A stretch of 6,399 bases of DNA. Origin: Bacteroidota bacterium (GTDB lineage: Bacteria > Bacteroidota > Bacteroidia > Chitinophagales > Chitinophagaceae). Positions within the stretch are counted from its first letter, which is position 1; every line of letters starts with the position of its first letter. Below are positions 6,249 to 6,399 of the stretch, one piece after another. The stretch is from the NCBI GenBank assembly GCA_026391115.1, contig JAPLER010000057.1:1-6399 (forward strand), read 5' to 3'. Made by a program: the position numbers and the translations under genes. The notes below the pieces were generated by a model that did no database searches, was not told the DNA's origin, and saw nothing but the letters and a program-made list of their open reading frames with translations.

Positions 6249-6399
6249 TTATGGCTTAGGTAGTAAATGTTTTTGCACTTTTCCTAAAGCTGTTCTAGGT
6301 AGTTTATCGGTTGTAATAAACTTCTTTGGTATTTTAAACGATGCAAATGTTTCTCTACATTTTTGTTCAATAGCTGCTGCATCATAATTAGCTTTAGGA
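6249..6399 (-). CDS. AMP-forming acyl-CoA synthetase, C-terminal fragment (possible malonyl-CoA synthetase)
   Basis: Only the last 49 residues are in the window; the rest lies beyond base 6399. They carry the typical end of the ANL superfamily: a helix (YDAAAIEQKCRETFASFKIP), the strand KKFITTDKLPR, then TALGKVQKHLL. The Lys in LPRTALGK is the conserved catalytic lysine used in the adenylation step. The enzyme family activates a carboxylate with ATP and CoA. The next gene encodes a malonyl-CoA decarboxylase-like protein 19 bases away, so malonate is the natural candidate substrate, as in the matA/matB pairing of rhizobia. Other acyl-CoA ligases have the same tail, so specificity is inferred from context alone. 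Confidence 0.8.
   Translation of the reverse strand, partial: PKANYDAAAIEQKCRETFASFKIPKKFITTDKLPRTALGKVQKHLLPKP

Overview
The window looks like low-GC Bacteroidota DNA, possibly from a Flavobacteriia, Chitinophagia or Saprospiria-type lineage; I cannot place it more finely. The reasons are AT-rich codon use, no Shine-Dalgarno sequences before the starts, Asn/Ser/Thr-rich secreted proteins, and a very long surface protein built from modules familiar in that phylum. Every supported gene is on the minus strand, so the biological reading order runs from position 6399 down to 1. The plus-strand open frames are antisense shadows of these genes.

In transcription order, 6399-6249 is the last 49 codons of an AMP-forming acyl-CoA synthetase. 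It is recognised from its C-terminal catalytic-lysine motif. After 19 bases, 6229-5651 encodes a very compact malonyl-CoA decarboxylase-like protein of 192 residues. It is reduced to the catalytic GNAT-like C-terminal domain but keeps the Ser and His of the active site. The two suit a malonate-use or malonate-detoxification pair (malonate to malonyl-CoA to acetyl-CoA plus CO2), though the synthetase's substrate is inferred only from its neighbour.

Only 4 bases later, 5646-4069 encodes a secreted clan GH-A glycosidase of 525 residues, best matched to family GH79 (heparanase/beta-glucuronidase type), with both catalytic glutamates visible. The spacing suggests it shares a transcript with the two malonate genes, an unexpected pairing of cytosolic acyl-CoA chemistry and extracellular sugar cleavage.

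After an 88-base gap, one uninterrupted frame runs from the ATG at 3980 to the window edge at base 1: 1326 residues with no stop. It encodes a secreted modular protein with a signal peptide, two blocks of beta-strand-rich repeats that each open with a YRS..TGNW motif, two fibronectin-III-like modules, and an Ig-like module between them. Its C-terminus, where a type IX secretion sorting domain would be expected, lies outside the window. I see no RNA genes, CRISPR arrays, insertion sequences or convincing terminators.
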